Positions 36,014-47,470 of a stretch of 64,000 nucleotides of DNA are shown here, piece by piece. The position numbers and the translations under genes are program-made. The notes beneath the pieces are model-generated. The model was not told where the DNA came from and searched no databases. It saw only the letters and a list, made by a program, of their open reading frames with translations. This stretch comes from Purshia tridentata (Eukaryota; Streptophyta; Magnoliopsida; Rosales; Rosaceae): positions 1 through 64,000 of the forward strand of contig QANT01000231.1 of assembly GCA_003254885.1 (NCBI GenBank), read 5' to 3'. Each line of letters starts with the position of its first letter. Positions within the stretch are counted from its first letter, which is position 1.

Positions 36014-38174
36014 CTAAGTTGATGATGCAGCAGGGGAATGGCTCTCTTCAACAAGGAACTCGGGTCTTGATAGCTTGATGTTCATTAATTCTTCTGCACG
36101 GTCTTCATCTTGACTAGCGTCTTGCATTCTTGCTTTAGCTAAGCGCCAATCTTTGACACAGATTAGTGCTTCTATGGTGTTTGGACTCAAGCTAGCCCTC
36201 TTCTCACTCAGCACTCTATCACCTGCACTAAAAGCAGCTTCAGATGCTACATTTGTAGCTGGAACAGTTAGTAAATCACGAGCCATGATGGAAAGCACAG
36301 GATACTGTGTATCATGTGACTTCCACCATCCCAAAACAGAAAATGTAGACTCATCAACATCATCTAAAACTGGTGCATCAAGATAATATTGCAAATCAGA
36401 AGTAGAACTTAAAGAGGACTGAACAACCTTAGCCATTTTCAAGGCTCTCATAGCACTATTTTGAAATGCAGGAACAGAAACTAGTTCAGAACTACTAGAA
36501 TTATGAGTGATTTCAAAAGAGACATGTGAGGATGCAGCAGGCGCATGTGACTTGTAATATTCATACAATTGAAACAAGGAAGACTTAATGCCATCAACCT
36601 TAACCATAATTTCATCTTGGCTACAACCAATAAGTTTTAACCATGTACCAATTGCCCAAAGTTTGAACCTAGAATCTATAAAGTTGCAAAAAAAAACACT
36701 TTAGGGAAATTTTCCCTATATTTATCAAATTTAGTCTTCATTGCAGCCACAGCAGTTTTAAATAAATCAATATGAGAATATGATTGAAATGCACATAAGA
36801 TATCAACTAAACATATCAACACACGACTAGAAGTAGGATAATACACACCAGATAAAATTTTGGTTGAAGAATCAAAAATCTTTAAGAAACTACATACAAA
36901 CTGAGCAACAAGCCAATCATGTTTAGTTGGAATATGCAAGTTTGTATTTCTAAAAGATTGATGCAGTGCTTGAACATATCTATGCAAGGCAGCCTTATAT
37001 TTAATTGCTACTTCTAATAGTTCATATGTGGAATTCCACCTATGAGGAACATCATTATCTATGTTTCTCTTATCCAAACGAACATCAACACAACATTTTT
37101 TCCAAAGTTCATTTCTCTTATTGGAAGAATTCAAACTACGGACAATTGCAACAATTTTCTCAACAAAAGGACCCAAAATAGTCAAACCATCTTGCACAAT
37201 CAAGTTCATAACATGAACACAGCAACGCATATGAAATATTTGTTTAGGCACATCATCAACCATAATAAATAAAGGCAGCAACTCAGCAACTACATCATTA
37301 TTTGAAGCATTGTCGAGTGTAATTGAAAATATTTTATTGTGGATATGCCAAGAGTTGAGTTCCTCACTTATATGACTTGAAAGTGACTCTCCACTATGTG
37401 GATACTTAATCATTTTAAAACAAATAATCCTTTTATTTAAGTTCCAGTCAGAATCAATGAAGTGAGCAATTAATGACATAAAACCAAGTTTCTTTCTAGA
37501 AGACCAAACATCAGAAGTCAAACAAATTCTGCCTTCATATTTTTCAAAATAAGACAGCAACTGATATTTCCCTTCAACAAACAGTTTCATAACATCCCTT
37601 TTACAAGTTGTGGCAGAAATGCCTTTATATTGTGGAGTAAAGCCTCTTTGAATCATTCCTTTAAAATCATGTTTTTCCACAAAAGTAAATGGTAATTCTG
37701 CCCTAATTATAAAATCAACAACTTCTTTTCAAGCATTTTCCTCATCATAAACAAAAAGTGACATATTACCACCAGAACCAGATTGAAAAATCATTTGGTT
37801 GCCCATATTAGCTTTTTGAAATTCAAGATGCTTCTTATAATGACGAGTTAAATGAGTAGTACCACCACCAGAACCACCAGTTAAATGCTTCTTACAAAAA
37901 GTGCATTTAGCTTTTACAACAGACTCACCATTTTCAATTTCAATTATTTTTTCAAACCAGGTCCATACTTCACTTCTACCAGATTTAGTTTTAGAACTAA
38001 GGTCAATAATAGGGACAAATGGGGATTCACAATTTCAATTTCAGAAACACTTGGAATTGGGGGTTTAGGAACAGGTGGGGGTCTGGAGTGAGGTGTGGTT
38101 GGGGGGGAACCAATGGATTCAGGGATGTCTGCCATACTAGGCTCGGGTTGACTAGTACTACTAGGTTGAGACAT
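36014..38174 (-). pseudogene. hAT transposase (BED zinc finger, hAT dimerisation), disrupted
   Basis: On the minus strand the N-terminus begins at 38174 (MSQPSSTSQPEPS). A BED-type zinc finger with C-x2-C and later H-x4-H (CTFCKKH, HLTRHYKKH) lies at about 37810-37930. The RNase-H-like core includes LTSDVWSS and ITLDNASNND. The C-terminal hATC dimerisation region (SEAAFSAGDRVLSEKRASL) lies at about 36130-36260. Three lesions are seen: a frame change near 37960-38000 before the zinc finger (an intron is the alternative), a TGA stop near 37730, and a one-base frame change in a nine-T run at about 36688-36696. The element cannot currently make a full transposase but could be mobilised in trans. 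Confidence 0.8.
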
Positions 38175-38220
38175 CAAATAGAAACTCAAAAACTCAAAAT
38201 TCAAAAATTGGTTAACAGAA

Positions 38221-38364
38221 AAACTCAGCAACCACACAAATCATAAACCCAACAACCACACAAATCAGAAACTCAGCAACCGCATAATTCAGAAACTCAG
38301 CAACCACACAATTCAAAAACTCAGCAACCACACAATTCAAAAACTCAGCAACCACACAAATTAG
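38221..38364. repeat. 24-bp minisatellite, six units, inside the hAT element
   Basis: Six head-to-tail units of exactly 24 bp start at 38221, 38245, 38269, 38293, 38317 and 38341, with consensus AAACTCAGCAACCACACAAT plus TCAG or similar. They lie just upstream of the transposase start on the minus strand, in its presumed leader. Because 24 is a multiple of three, the minus strand reads as an 8-residue repeat (CVVAEFLN-like). Confidence 0.9.
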
Positions 38365-38739
38365 AACCCACTCACTCACAGTACCAGCACCACAGCAAGC
38401 ACCAGCACAGCCACACAGGACAGCATCACAACAAGCTATCTTTTGCAACCCTAAAAAACAATAGAAAAGACATTGTTAGTGTAAAAAAAAAAACACACGT
38501 TAAAAAAAAAAAAAAGGGAGACATGGGGTAGGGGCTTACAGACTTACATTACAGACTTGTGGTGGGCTGTGTAGATGCCAGTAACCCAGGTTGCAAACGA
38601 GCTTGCGGTGGAGTCGCTGGTGCGATCTATGAAGGTGGGTTTGCTGGAGTGTGGAGTGTGGATTGTGGAGGGTGGAGATTTGTGGGTTTTAAAGATTTCT
38701 AGATTTGAGTCTCAGAACCCAGAAATCGAGAGTTTGAGA

Positions 38740-39060
38740 GATTGAGAGCTGAGAAAGTGAGTCTTTGAGAGTGAGAGATTTGAGAGTTTCACTATTTCAG
38801 AGATCGTTCAGAACTGAGAGAGATCGAGAGTTCGACAATTTGAGAGATGACAGAGAGTGGATATTTGAGAGATCGAGAGTTTGAGAGAGATCGAGAGTTC
38901 GACAGTTTTAGAGATGACAGAGAGTGAATATTTGAGAGATCGAGAGTTTGAGAGAGATCGAGAGATCGAGAGTTTTAGAGAGATCGAGAGTTTGAGAGAT
39001 GACAGAGAGTGAATATTTGAGAGATCGAGAGTTTGAGACAGATCGAGAGATGAGAGATTG
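38740..39060. repeat. Purine-rich GAGAGATCGAGAG array
   Basis: Irregular tandem copies of GAGAGATCGAGAGTTTGAGA and GATGACAGAGAGTG fill about 320 bp with strong strand asymmetry (almost no C on the plus strand). It lies in the presumed transposase promoter or leader. Open frames on either strand here are repeat artefacts. Confidence 0.85.
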
Positions 39061-39615
39061 AGGCTTGCAGCGATGAAGATTTAGGGTTTGAGAGAGAGAG
39101 AGAAACGGCGCTGAAGTGAAGAGTGATGAACTGAAGAGATGAAATGAAGGTGAAGGTGATGATTGGTTGACCTGTTCTGCAACTGCAAGTAAGGTGATGT
39201 AGGCTTGCAGGTGCAGCGATGGAGATCTAGGGTTTGAGAGAGAGAAAAAGAGAAACGGTGCCAAAGAGATTTGTGATAAACTGAAGAGATGAAGGTGAGG
39301 TTTTAGTTTAGGGTTGCAAGTGAAGGTGAATCTGATGCAGGTTACAGGTGCAGCGAAGATGGAGATTTAGGGTTTGTGAGAGAGACAGAGAGAAACGGCG
39401 CTGATGTGATGAAGATGAAATGAATGAAACAAAACAAACAGAGGCTGATAACTAGGGTTAGAGGTGTAGGTTTTGATTCAGTGTGGTGAGGTGTATTTTA
39501 GTGGCTGAGCAGTGAGCTTGGCAGATTGGGCCCATTTCGGCAGATTGGGTTGGGTTGGGGTTTGGTCTGGGAGATTGGGGTTTGGGCTGTTTAGTGGCAG
39601 ATTGGGGTTTCAAAA

Positions 39616-39645
39616 CCTAAACCCTAAACCCTAAACCCTAAACCC
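39616..39645. repeat. Interstitial plant telomere-type repeat, about four units
   Basis: CCTAAACCCTAAACCCTAAA continues for about 30 bases, equal to four CCCTAAA units. It lies inside the hAT element next to a G-rich tract (39525-39610). It is embedded well within the chromosome-type sequence, so it is not a chromosome end. Confidence 0.9.
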
Positions 39646-39822
39646 TCACAGTACCCTCAAATTTAATTAAATTAACACCTAATATTAATAAGTTATATAT
39701 TATAGTAAATTTAAAGTTTTATTTTTTAAACCTTATAAACTTATATAGTAAATATAAATTTAAGGCTTTAATAACCTAGCTATAAAATTATAAGTCATAT
39801 AATATTATCATATATTATATGT

Positions 39823-40385
39823 AATAATGTAATACACTAATAATATGTCCTATAAGTTATATGTCATATAATATTATCATATATATATTATATATATATA
39901 TATAATGCTATAGTTATATATACTTATATGTAACATATATAGTAACATATATAGAAAATTTAAAGTTTAAGGCTTATATGTAACATATATAGTAACATAT
40001 AGTAAATATAAATTTAAGGCTTTAACCTAGCTATAAAATTATAAGTTTATAGTATATATATTAATAAGACTATAAGAAGAGCTACCCTAATGCTAATACT
40101 AATAATGTAATACACTAATATGTCAATGTCATATAAGTTATATGTCATATAATATTATCATACATTATATGTAATAATGTAATACACTAATATGTCTATA
40201 AGTTATATAATAATGTAATACATTATTATCATATAATAATCATTAATGTAATACACTAATAATATGTCCTATAAGTTATATGTCATATAATATTATCATA
40301 TATATATAATATATATATATATATAATGCTATAGTTATATATTCTTATATGTAACATATATAGTAACATATATAGGAAATTTGGA
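39823..40385. repeat. AT-rich block with internal direct duplication
   Basis: A segment of about 135 bp (TAATGTAATACACTAATAAT through a TA tract to TAACATATATAGTAACATAT) occurs at about 39823-39960 and again at about 40245-40380, with only a few differences. It is inside the hAT element and has no coding capacity. Confidence 0.75.
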
Positions 40386-40749
40386 GTTTTTTGGCCATAG
40401 TTAATAGTTAATAATTAACCATATTACATATTGGTAATTTTTTTTTTTTGGCCATATTGTCATGAAATAATTAGGTCCTATTATATAAAATAAATATACA
40501 ATTAGTTTGGGCTTTTCGGGCCGGGCCTAATTTGGGCTGAATGGGCCGGGCTTAATCGGGCCGGGCTTAATCGGGCCTAAACGGGCCTAAATGGGCCGGG
40601 CTTCGGGTGGGCCGCGGGCTTGAAAATGATGGCCCAAAGCCCGCCCAAATAAATTNCCGGCCCTTTTTTGGGCTTTTTTGGGCTTCGGGCTCAATGGGCC
40701 GGGCGGGCTTCGGGTGGGCTTCGGGCCTTGGGCCAAATGGTGAGGCCTA

Positions 40750-41366
40750 CCTAAAATCAGGGTTATCCCACTCCCTATAATCACAATTTCCACAATATTA
40801 TAGAAAAGTTAGTTTTAGGCCCCATGAATTAAGCTCACTGTCAGTCTGTCATACACCAAGTATGATATAGCATTTGGATGTTGTAGCCTTGGCAACTCCT
40901 GGTCTGGCAATTCCTCATTCTATCACCATTCACACCTTCAATCCGTCCAAATCAAATCAATCTAATCTAACTTCATTAGTTTTGAGGATTTCAGCGTATT
41001 AGATTATATCTTTCAAATTCCAAATCATCAATGGGTAGATTTCCTTGTGAAAATCCAATCAAACGTTATCACGTCTTCATCGAAACTATTAGTTTTGCAA
41101 CTCTAAAATCCCTGCATATAAAATCACTAGGCTGGTTTCCTCAAAACTGTCCCAATATATTTTGTCAAAACAACCCAGCATACGCTTAAACGTTGATGCA
41201 TCACCAAGATATAGAACACGAAAACTAAGTAGAACACACTCTGCAATTTACATTCACATACAACACAACAAATGTCAATGTTACAAGTCGTTTCATATTT
41301 ACATAGCGACCATTAAAAAAGAGAGGAAAGGAATATGATAGTTGAAAACAAAAACAGTACCACATA
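40750..41366. other. Intergenic DNA / 3'-UTR of the DUF1421 gene
   Basis: No gene is supported. The part adjoining 41367 should be the 3'-UTR of the minus-strand DUF1421 gene. Nothing else recognisable was seen. Confidence 0.4.
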
Positions 41367-43955
41367 TTACCGGCCAAATCCACCACTTTCTGGCTGAACT
41401 TCTCCATTATTCATCAGTTTATCAAGCACAACGTTAAGGTCAACTGACTGCCCATTCTCAGTCATTTTCCTCACTGTTGCTGTGACCATGTCCCTCCGGA
41501 ATCCCATTGCTACAACCTTATCAATGACAGTATTGATCGGTGCGCTGTTTCCAGTCCCACCAGAACCTGACTCCTTAGCCACACTAGAGGCCATGGGTAA
41601 TGCATATGGCAATACCTGGGCAGTTGGCAGTCTTGAAAAGCTGCTTCTCTCATAAGGGGCTAAGGTGGACGGCAAGACTTCCGAGTTTTTCATTTTTGAA
41701 CCACTGTAGTGAGAAGGAGATCCACTTTGGGAATAAAAGTCATCAGAACTTGAATGTTGAACTGGTTGCATATGCCCATGGGAGAACTCAGGCCAGTGAT
41801 TACTTGTAGATTGATCATGCGAACTCTGCAGGGAACCCACATACTGTTGTTGGGATGGGAGAGCCAAGTCAGGTGCATGAGAGGTTTCATGGATACTTGG
41901 TGGATAGCTTTGAGATACCCTGCATGGGGTTTCTCCAGGATTGTGAATCAATGAACCTTGGGCTTGTGGATCAACAGCATTGAAAGGCAGGTGCATTTGA
42001 GGCAGCTGCAGGAATTGTGAGGTTTGTGAAAGATGTGGTACCAGTGGATAAGGTTGATATGGTGCTGTGGGTGGTGGTTGTGACTGCTGAACTTGAGACA
42101 TATAGTACATCTGAGGAGTGGATTGTGGATTTAACCCAGGTGGCGAGTAGTTAGAATCCACCTGTTGAACGAAAGGGATTTGAGTCTGAGTTGTTTGGGT
42201 AGGAATCTGTGCTGCAGGTGCTGGTGGCAAATGCTGATGGGGTAGGGTTGGGGGAACATTAGGAGGAAGAGAAGGAAGTGGTAGACAAGCAACGTGAGTT
42301 GAATGTGGTTGGTGGTTTTGTTGAGGAGAAGATGACAACACTTCTTGGGTTGAAATTGTTTGTACATTGCTCTGGTGGTTTTCCAATTGCTGGTGACCCT
42401 TTAACATTTGAAGCTTTGCAAGCTGCAGCTGAGCCTCTGATATCTCTTGTTTATCTCTCAAATCCTGCATACCACCTTCAACCTGCAGTTTATTTACAAG
42501 CAACATGAAGCATGTCAAGAAGCTGTTGACGCCTTACAGAACCTCCTGCACATGAATCTTATTGTTTTTTTTTCTCTTACAACAATACTTAAACCTAGTT
42601 TCTATGCCTTCAACATGAGTGTTTGTATTTAACAGATTGTGCTAATGGGACCTCTTCAGCATTTTATCATAGTTCAATAGATGGTGAATGTGCTGCTCCA
42701 GTAAATATGATCGGGTCACTTACAAGTTACAACATAGTCAACGGTATCGTGTTGTAATAGTAGAACTTATGGCATGCAAATTAAATTAGATAAATTCCCA
42801 GCCTAATTGACTATGAACCTGCAAAATATAAGCTTCAAACTAATAAATATGCCATCAACTTCTATGCCTCTAGCACCAAATTGTATCACCCAAATTCTCT
42901 GTCCTCTAGGTTTGACACATGTTGCAATACAACCTAATTGACCAGTTAAATAAATTCAGCAAAAAGATACTGCTGATATCAATTTATTGTTAGCTCTCTT
43001 TGTAAAACGATGAATGAAGAAAATCACAGTAACTAAGGTAATGAGCAAATTTCACAATACCTTTCTCAGAATATTCTCTATTTCCCTCAGTTTCCCATCA
43101 GTCCTCCCATAGTTAATTTCAGTAAAATCCTTCAAGTCATCAATGGAATTATCAAACAAGCGGAATCGAGTCTCCAGTTGTGAAACTCGTGCACTGAGAC
43201 CCTCCACTGCATGCAGCAGATTGTCAGAATGCTGCTTCATCTTCTGATCAATCACTGAAATCAATGCTGAGTCCTCGGAAGGACCGACTCTCTTGCCGCC
43301 AGAATTTGCAAACTCAATGTGATCCATAGAGCTGCAATTCTGTGAGTCATAACAGTTCAATCACTTCAGCTCTACAACTTATTTTCAACAATATCTCAAA
43401 TCAAACTAGATATTATTTTTGGGTAACTCTCACAAATTTTCATTGCACCAGTGAAAATCTATGCAGGCCATAATAATCAACTCGAACCAAGTCGCTCTAC
43501 CATTTAATAACTATTTACAAACAATTCACAAAACGTACAAAAAAAATTACGAAATCAATTTGCATTTACACCCCAGATGATTATCAGTTCTCTGGTTTAC
43601 ATTACTTAACTAAACAGAGCTTTAAAACACTTAGCAGCTACTTTTACGGTTGGAGTAAATTCAGAGAGTGACTGTGTATATCAAAAGCAAACCAATTCCA
43701 GTTAAAACCCAAGATCTATGCTACTACCTAACACAGAAAGATGAAAAGTTTAGTAAAGGAATCCATCAGTTCGAAAATTTAGTTGAAATTCGAAATGCAT
43801 ACCTCGACGCGTGACTGCTGCGAAGCGAAATCTCGTACGGGGCGGAATTGGAAGCTGGAAATGAATTCGTCGTCGTCTGAAAGTTGAGAGAAATCGTCGG
43901 AGTGGGATCGAGAAAGTTCCATGACCTGCTTGTCCATGAACTCCGACATCTTCAT
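41367..43955 (-). CDS. DUF1421 protein, FLOE-type prion-like condensate protein
   Basis: Three exons on the minus strand (43955-43803, 43339-43061, 42482-41367) give 515 residues. The N-terminus (MKMSEFMDKQVMELSRSHSD) is Ser/Asp-rich. Residues about 75-175 are a predicted coiled coil (SARVSQLETRFR, DLRDKQEISEAQLQLAKLQM). Residues about 175-440 are dominated by Gln, Pro and Ser, a prion-like low-complexity region. The C-terminus is the conserved DUF1421 UBA-like domain (TVIDKVVAMGFRRDMVTATV, later VDLNVVLDKLMN). In Arabidopsis the FLOE1 member of this family forms hydration-dependent condensates that control seed germination; the family role is known, and the role of this paralogue is inferred. 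Which FLOE it matches is not determinable here, so no symbol is given. Its ATG lies 498 bp downstream (in transcription) of the raffinose synthase stop on the same strand. Confidence 0.87.
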
Positions 43956-44453
43956 CGTGCTCGGAGTTTGCTCCTTCCTTTCCCGCTATTTTCCCTCATA
44001 TTTTCTGAGCTTCCAAACAGAGGATTATGTTATGGTTGTTAGCCCAACGGAGCTGTCACTTGATGTCATCGGAAAATTGACTTGCAGCTGAAGCAGAGCC
44101 GCAGATGCTGCTGCTGTTCTGTACTTGCAATTCTTCCATTTTCTTCTTTTGGGTTGGGTTGTTGGTGACTCAAGCCCAAACTCAATTATTATGAGTAGGC
44201 CCAACTACAGAGCTTGATTAATAAGCAGTATCATCAACTAAGTTATAATTATGGATAGAGATATACGATTTTGATAACCTACTTTAATAACAAATTGATA
44301 TTGCCATAAACTTTTACTACAATATTATATTAGCATTTTACTGATAATAAATCAAAATTCAACCATTTAGAAAAAGAAAAAAGAAATTCACATTTCATTG
44401 GGTCAAGCTCAAATGTCAACAACATGGATAAACTACAAATCATTCCTTCACAC

Positions 44454-47361
44454 TCAAAACAAGTACTCAACCACAGTTGATCTTGAAGAACCAGGCCAGG
44501 GCACTTGGACTGTGACCATCTGATCAACATAATCAAACTTCACAACATCTCCATCAATCTTACACTCACTTGGCTTTTCTGAAGCAAACACTCTCATCTC
44601 TCCACTACCCCTCACTCCAATTCTCACCAAATTTTCACCACCATCCTCAAATTCTAGTGACTGAATTGCAGCTCCAGTGTTGAGCATGTTCACCAACCCA
44701 ATTGGAGCAAATTGGATCAACTTCTTTGGCAAGACTCTCACTGGAGAAACAGTGAGGAGCTCATAATCAAAAGGCTCAAGTGAGATCTCCACATTCTCTG
44801 ATGGCTTCAAGAGCTTCAGCTTCTTTTCCTGGAACATGTACACAGCAAATACGTTCATTCCTTTGATTGAAATTGGGCTCTTCCCATTGCTCCATTCCAC
44901 ATCTTTTGGGCTTGCCAAGCAGGTCACTGACTTTGAGAACTCAGAGGCGCTTTTGTTACGCCTGGATTGGGGGCACCACCCTCCTCCTTGGCAATTGAAT
45001 AGCCCTAAGACTCCTGTGTACTGGTACATGCAGAAAAACATCAAATTAGCCCAATAGCTAAAAAGGGTATCTTAGTTTTATTCTATATATATTATAATTT
45101 AAGTATTTGAAAGGAGAAAAACTAGAGTCAGTCGTTGATAGATCCTAGATCCGAACCTAGTTACATCCTATTATGAAATATCACTCATGTACGACTGACG
45201 CTAGCTTTTCCCTTTTAATGAGCATCTTAATTACTATCTTACTTTGTTGAGGTTCCAAATCTTGAGCATTGTTTTGCCGTCATGCAAAGGGTCTTCAAAT
45301 AGGGAATCCCTAGTGGGAAGTGCATAGTGTTGGCATCGCAATATGGACCCATCTGGTAATGCAAGGGTCTTAAGAAGCTTGAAGTTATGGTTGCCAACAG
45401 AGTCACTGATGTAGATTGGTCCTCCAGATATTGCTCTTGAAGCAGCATGGAATTCAGCACAGGGGTGTGTGGATTGAAACATGTCCCAATCTGGGTGTAT
45501 GAAGTTTCCCATCCACATGCTGTTGTAGGCACAGTGCACCATGTGACACCCTTGTAGCCAATATGTCCCATTTGGATCCCCAGATGGGTCAGTGCACCAA
45601 AAATCATCTCCTATATAAATGTATGAACATGAAGAAATTAATTAGCACCTGTCTTCTCTCATTTTAGATCCAATTAACTTAATTTAAATCACTTTCCTTA
45701 AAAAGACATGTATGTGGTACATACCAACACGTCCAAGTGAAATGGCCTCTGTTCCAAGGAACATGAAGTCATTGCAGTGCTCCATGCTAGCAATCACTCC
45801 ATTGCCTTTGAAATGTTTCCTAACGGAAGCAGTGAGTGCCTTGTAATAAGCTTTGGCCACCTCAATCCGACCACCAAATTCCTCGGATACCATCTCAAGT
45901 AACTGAAGTACCATCACACCCAATTAAAACTTCAACTACAATTTGAACCACTTTACATAAATTAATTTAAATATTTACTCATAAAATTATCAATTTAAAC
46001 GCTAACAAAATAATATTTTGTGATGTGTTCATTAATGCGGTGCACGTGACGTATTAGTTTGCCGGCAAAATATTAGGTGACGTATCTATTTAAAGCAAAA
46101 GCCAGAGAGTTGGAGAACTTACGTGTATGACGTCAACCTTGACACCGTCAACCCCCACCGCTTGAAGATGCGAGTGAAGCCCCTCGTACATCTTGTGGGC
46201 CATCTCCGGCGGAACCAAACCCACTCCATTATTGACGATCTTATCCACCGCCAGATCCTCCATGGTCATCTGCAAACCCGGCGACAACTTAGGCCTAATG
46301 ACCCTACACTCGGGCATGCCCGGGGTATTGGGTCTCAGCCCACCCCAATACCCACAAAGGGCATGCCAAACATACACATGCTCTACGCTCCCAAACTCCT
46401 CTTTCAGGTCTCTAATAAAGGCACCCATGCCCTTACCAGGGACACTACTATCCCTCCCTCTATACTCCCTAAATTTGTAATTCTCTTCTAAATTTATGAG
46501 CCTGCATGGCATTTGCTCACCAGCGGCCGTTCGGGCCATGCTGTGTGGGTGATCAGTAATTGGGTCATCATCGTGGCAAATGGACTGCCAACCATCATCG
46601 ATTAGGACCAGTCCTGGAGGGCACCCACCCTCCACTAGGCCCTTCACACCCTCCCAAACCCCCTGAGGGTGCACCATAAGATAGAATGCATCCCATGTAC
46701 ACCAACCAAACTTGTCCACTATACCTGGTGGGTTTTTCTCCTCGAGTAGCTTGAAGGTCCCTAAGTGGACCCTCACCACCTTCATGGCCTCGGTGACTAG
46801 ACGGTACGGGTCGTCACCCACGTGCATGTACAAGCAGCTCCTGAAGCTCGACCTCTGGACACGCGTGGATCCGCTCTCCACGCACATGTCCACGTGGTCG
46901 TTGTTACCGGGGCCCGGTTGCAGACAGGCCCTGAATGAACCTTCTAGAAGCGGAAGGAGGAGAACATAAGGGCGGCCGGAGTCGTCGTTTTTATCAAGGA
47001 TCATCATCTGGGTCTCGTGCTGCACGTCGTTGCCAGTGGTGCCGATCCAGTGGGTGGTCCACCAGACCTTGAAGCGGAAGATGCTCATGAAGCTGATGCC
47101 GGAGAGCTTGCCGAGGGAGACGACGTGGCGGGAATTGGGGGTGTCGGAGTGGAAGCCGACGAAGCAACCGACAGAGTTTTGGGCCTTGTCTGAGGAGATG
47201 AAAGGGGATGGGGTGGCTATGATGTTTGGGGGGACTTGGGTGAGGATTGGGTGGCCATTAGCAAGAAATTGGGTTCCTTGAAGAATGATTGAGAGTGGGG
47301 AGTTGACATCGACAAGGCCCATTAAGTCTAGGGCAGCATTCTTACTTAAGCTTGGAGCCAT
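44454..47361 (-). CDS. RFS5: Raffinose synthase (galactinol-sucrose galactosyltransferase), GH36
   Basis: Four minus-strand exons (47361-46123, 45902-45725, 45610-45243, 45020-44454) give 783 residues. The enzyme moves galactose from galactinol to sucrose to make raffinose in the cytosol, a stress and seed compatible solute and transport sugar. Visible landmarks are KFGWCTWDAFYL, LIDDGWQS, HALCGYWGG, the GH36 nucleophile motif KVDVIH (Asp410, at the end of exon 1), RVGDDFWCTDP (acid/base region, 471-481) and HPDWDMFQSTHPCAEFHAAS. The length is normal and the roughly 80-residue insertion of stachyose synthases is absent, favouring RFS5-type raffinose synthase. The frame is intact. A TATATAAAC box on the minus strand (about 47465-47457) and a GA-repeat leader (47392-47412) precede the start. 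Confidence 0.95.
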
Positions 47362-47391
47362 GGTTAAGCTTAGCTAGGGAGCTAGATAATT

Positions 47392-47470
47392 AAGAGAGAG
47401 AGAGAGAGAGAGGTTGGTTAATTTTGATGATTAAGAGAGGTAGTAGCTAGGGAGGGGTTTATATAGAGAT
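47392..47470 (-). promoter_or_regulatory. Raffinose synthase core promoter and GA/CT leader repeat
   Basis: On the minus strand a consensus TATATAAAC lies at about 47465-47457, about 100 bases upstream of the ATG. A (CT)n tract (GA on the plus strand, 47392-47412) follows in the leader. This fits a TATA-class inducible plant promoter. No drought or cold response element is claimed. Confidence 0.6.

Larger units (their letters stand above)
35364..40749 (-). mobile_element. Large hAT transposon, 5.4 kb, with broken transposase
   Basis: The ends are TAGGCCTCGACAATGGGCC on the left and, inverted, TAGGCCTCACCATTTGGCC on the right. Both ends are packed with subterminal GGGCCGGGC/GGGCTTCGGG words, typical of hAT transposase-binding regions. 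The minus strand encodes a BED-type hAT transposase (36014-38174). Upstream of it lie a 24-bp tandem array, a purine-rich array, a G-rich tract, a short telomere-type tract and a very AT-rich block with a direct duplication. No target-site duplication is visible (CCGAGTTG against CCTAAAAT). The element may therefore be rearranged, or the true ends may differ. Confidence 0.75.

Noticed and set aside
38221-38364. Regular 24-bp repeats as a possible CRISPR array
   Set aside because: Units are contiguous with no unique spacers, and the DNA is plant nuclear; it is a minisatellite in a transposon.
38908-39264. 118-residue Ser/Leu-rich minus-strand frame
   Set aside because: Translation of the purine-rich repeat array; artefact of repeat periodicity.
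39616-39645. Possible chromosome end
   Set aside because: Only about four telomere units, embedded inside a transposon with genes on both sides.
41600-42508. Plus-strand open frames inside the DUF1421 exon 3
   Set aside because: Antisense shadows of the Gln/Pro-rich coding region.
46123-47281. Several open frames antisense to raffinose synthase exon 1
   Set aside because: They mirror a GC-richer coding exon on the opposite strand, with no independent domain or start context.
44454-47361. Stachyose synthase as the identity of the GH36 gene
   Set aside because: The roughly 80-residue insertion that marks stachyose synthases is missing and the length (783) fits raffinose synthase.
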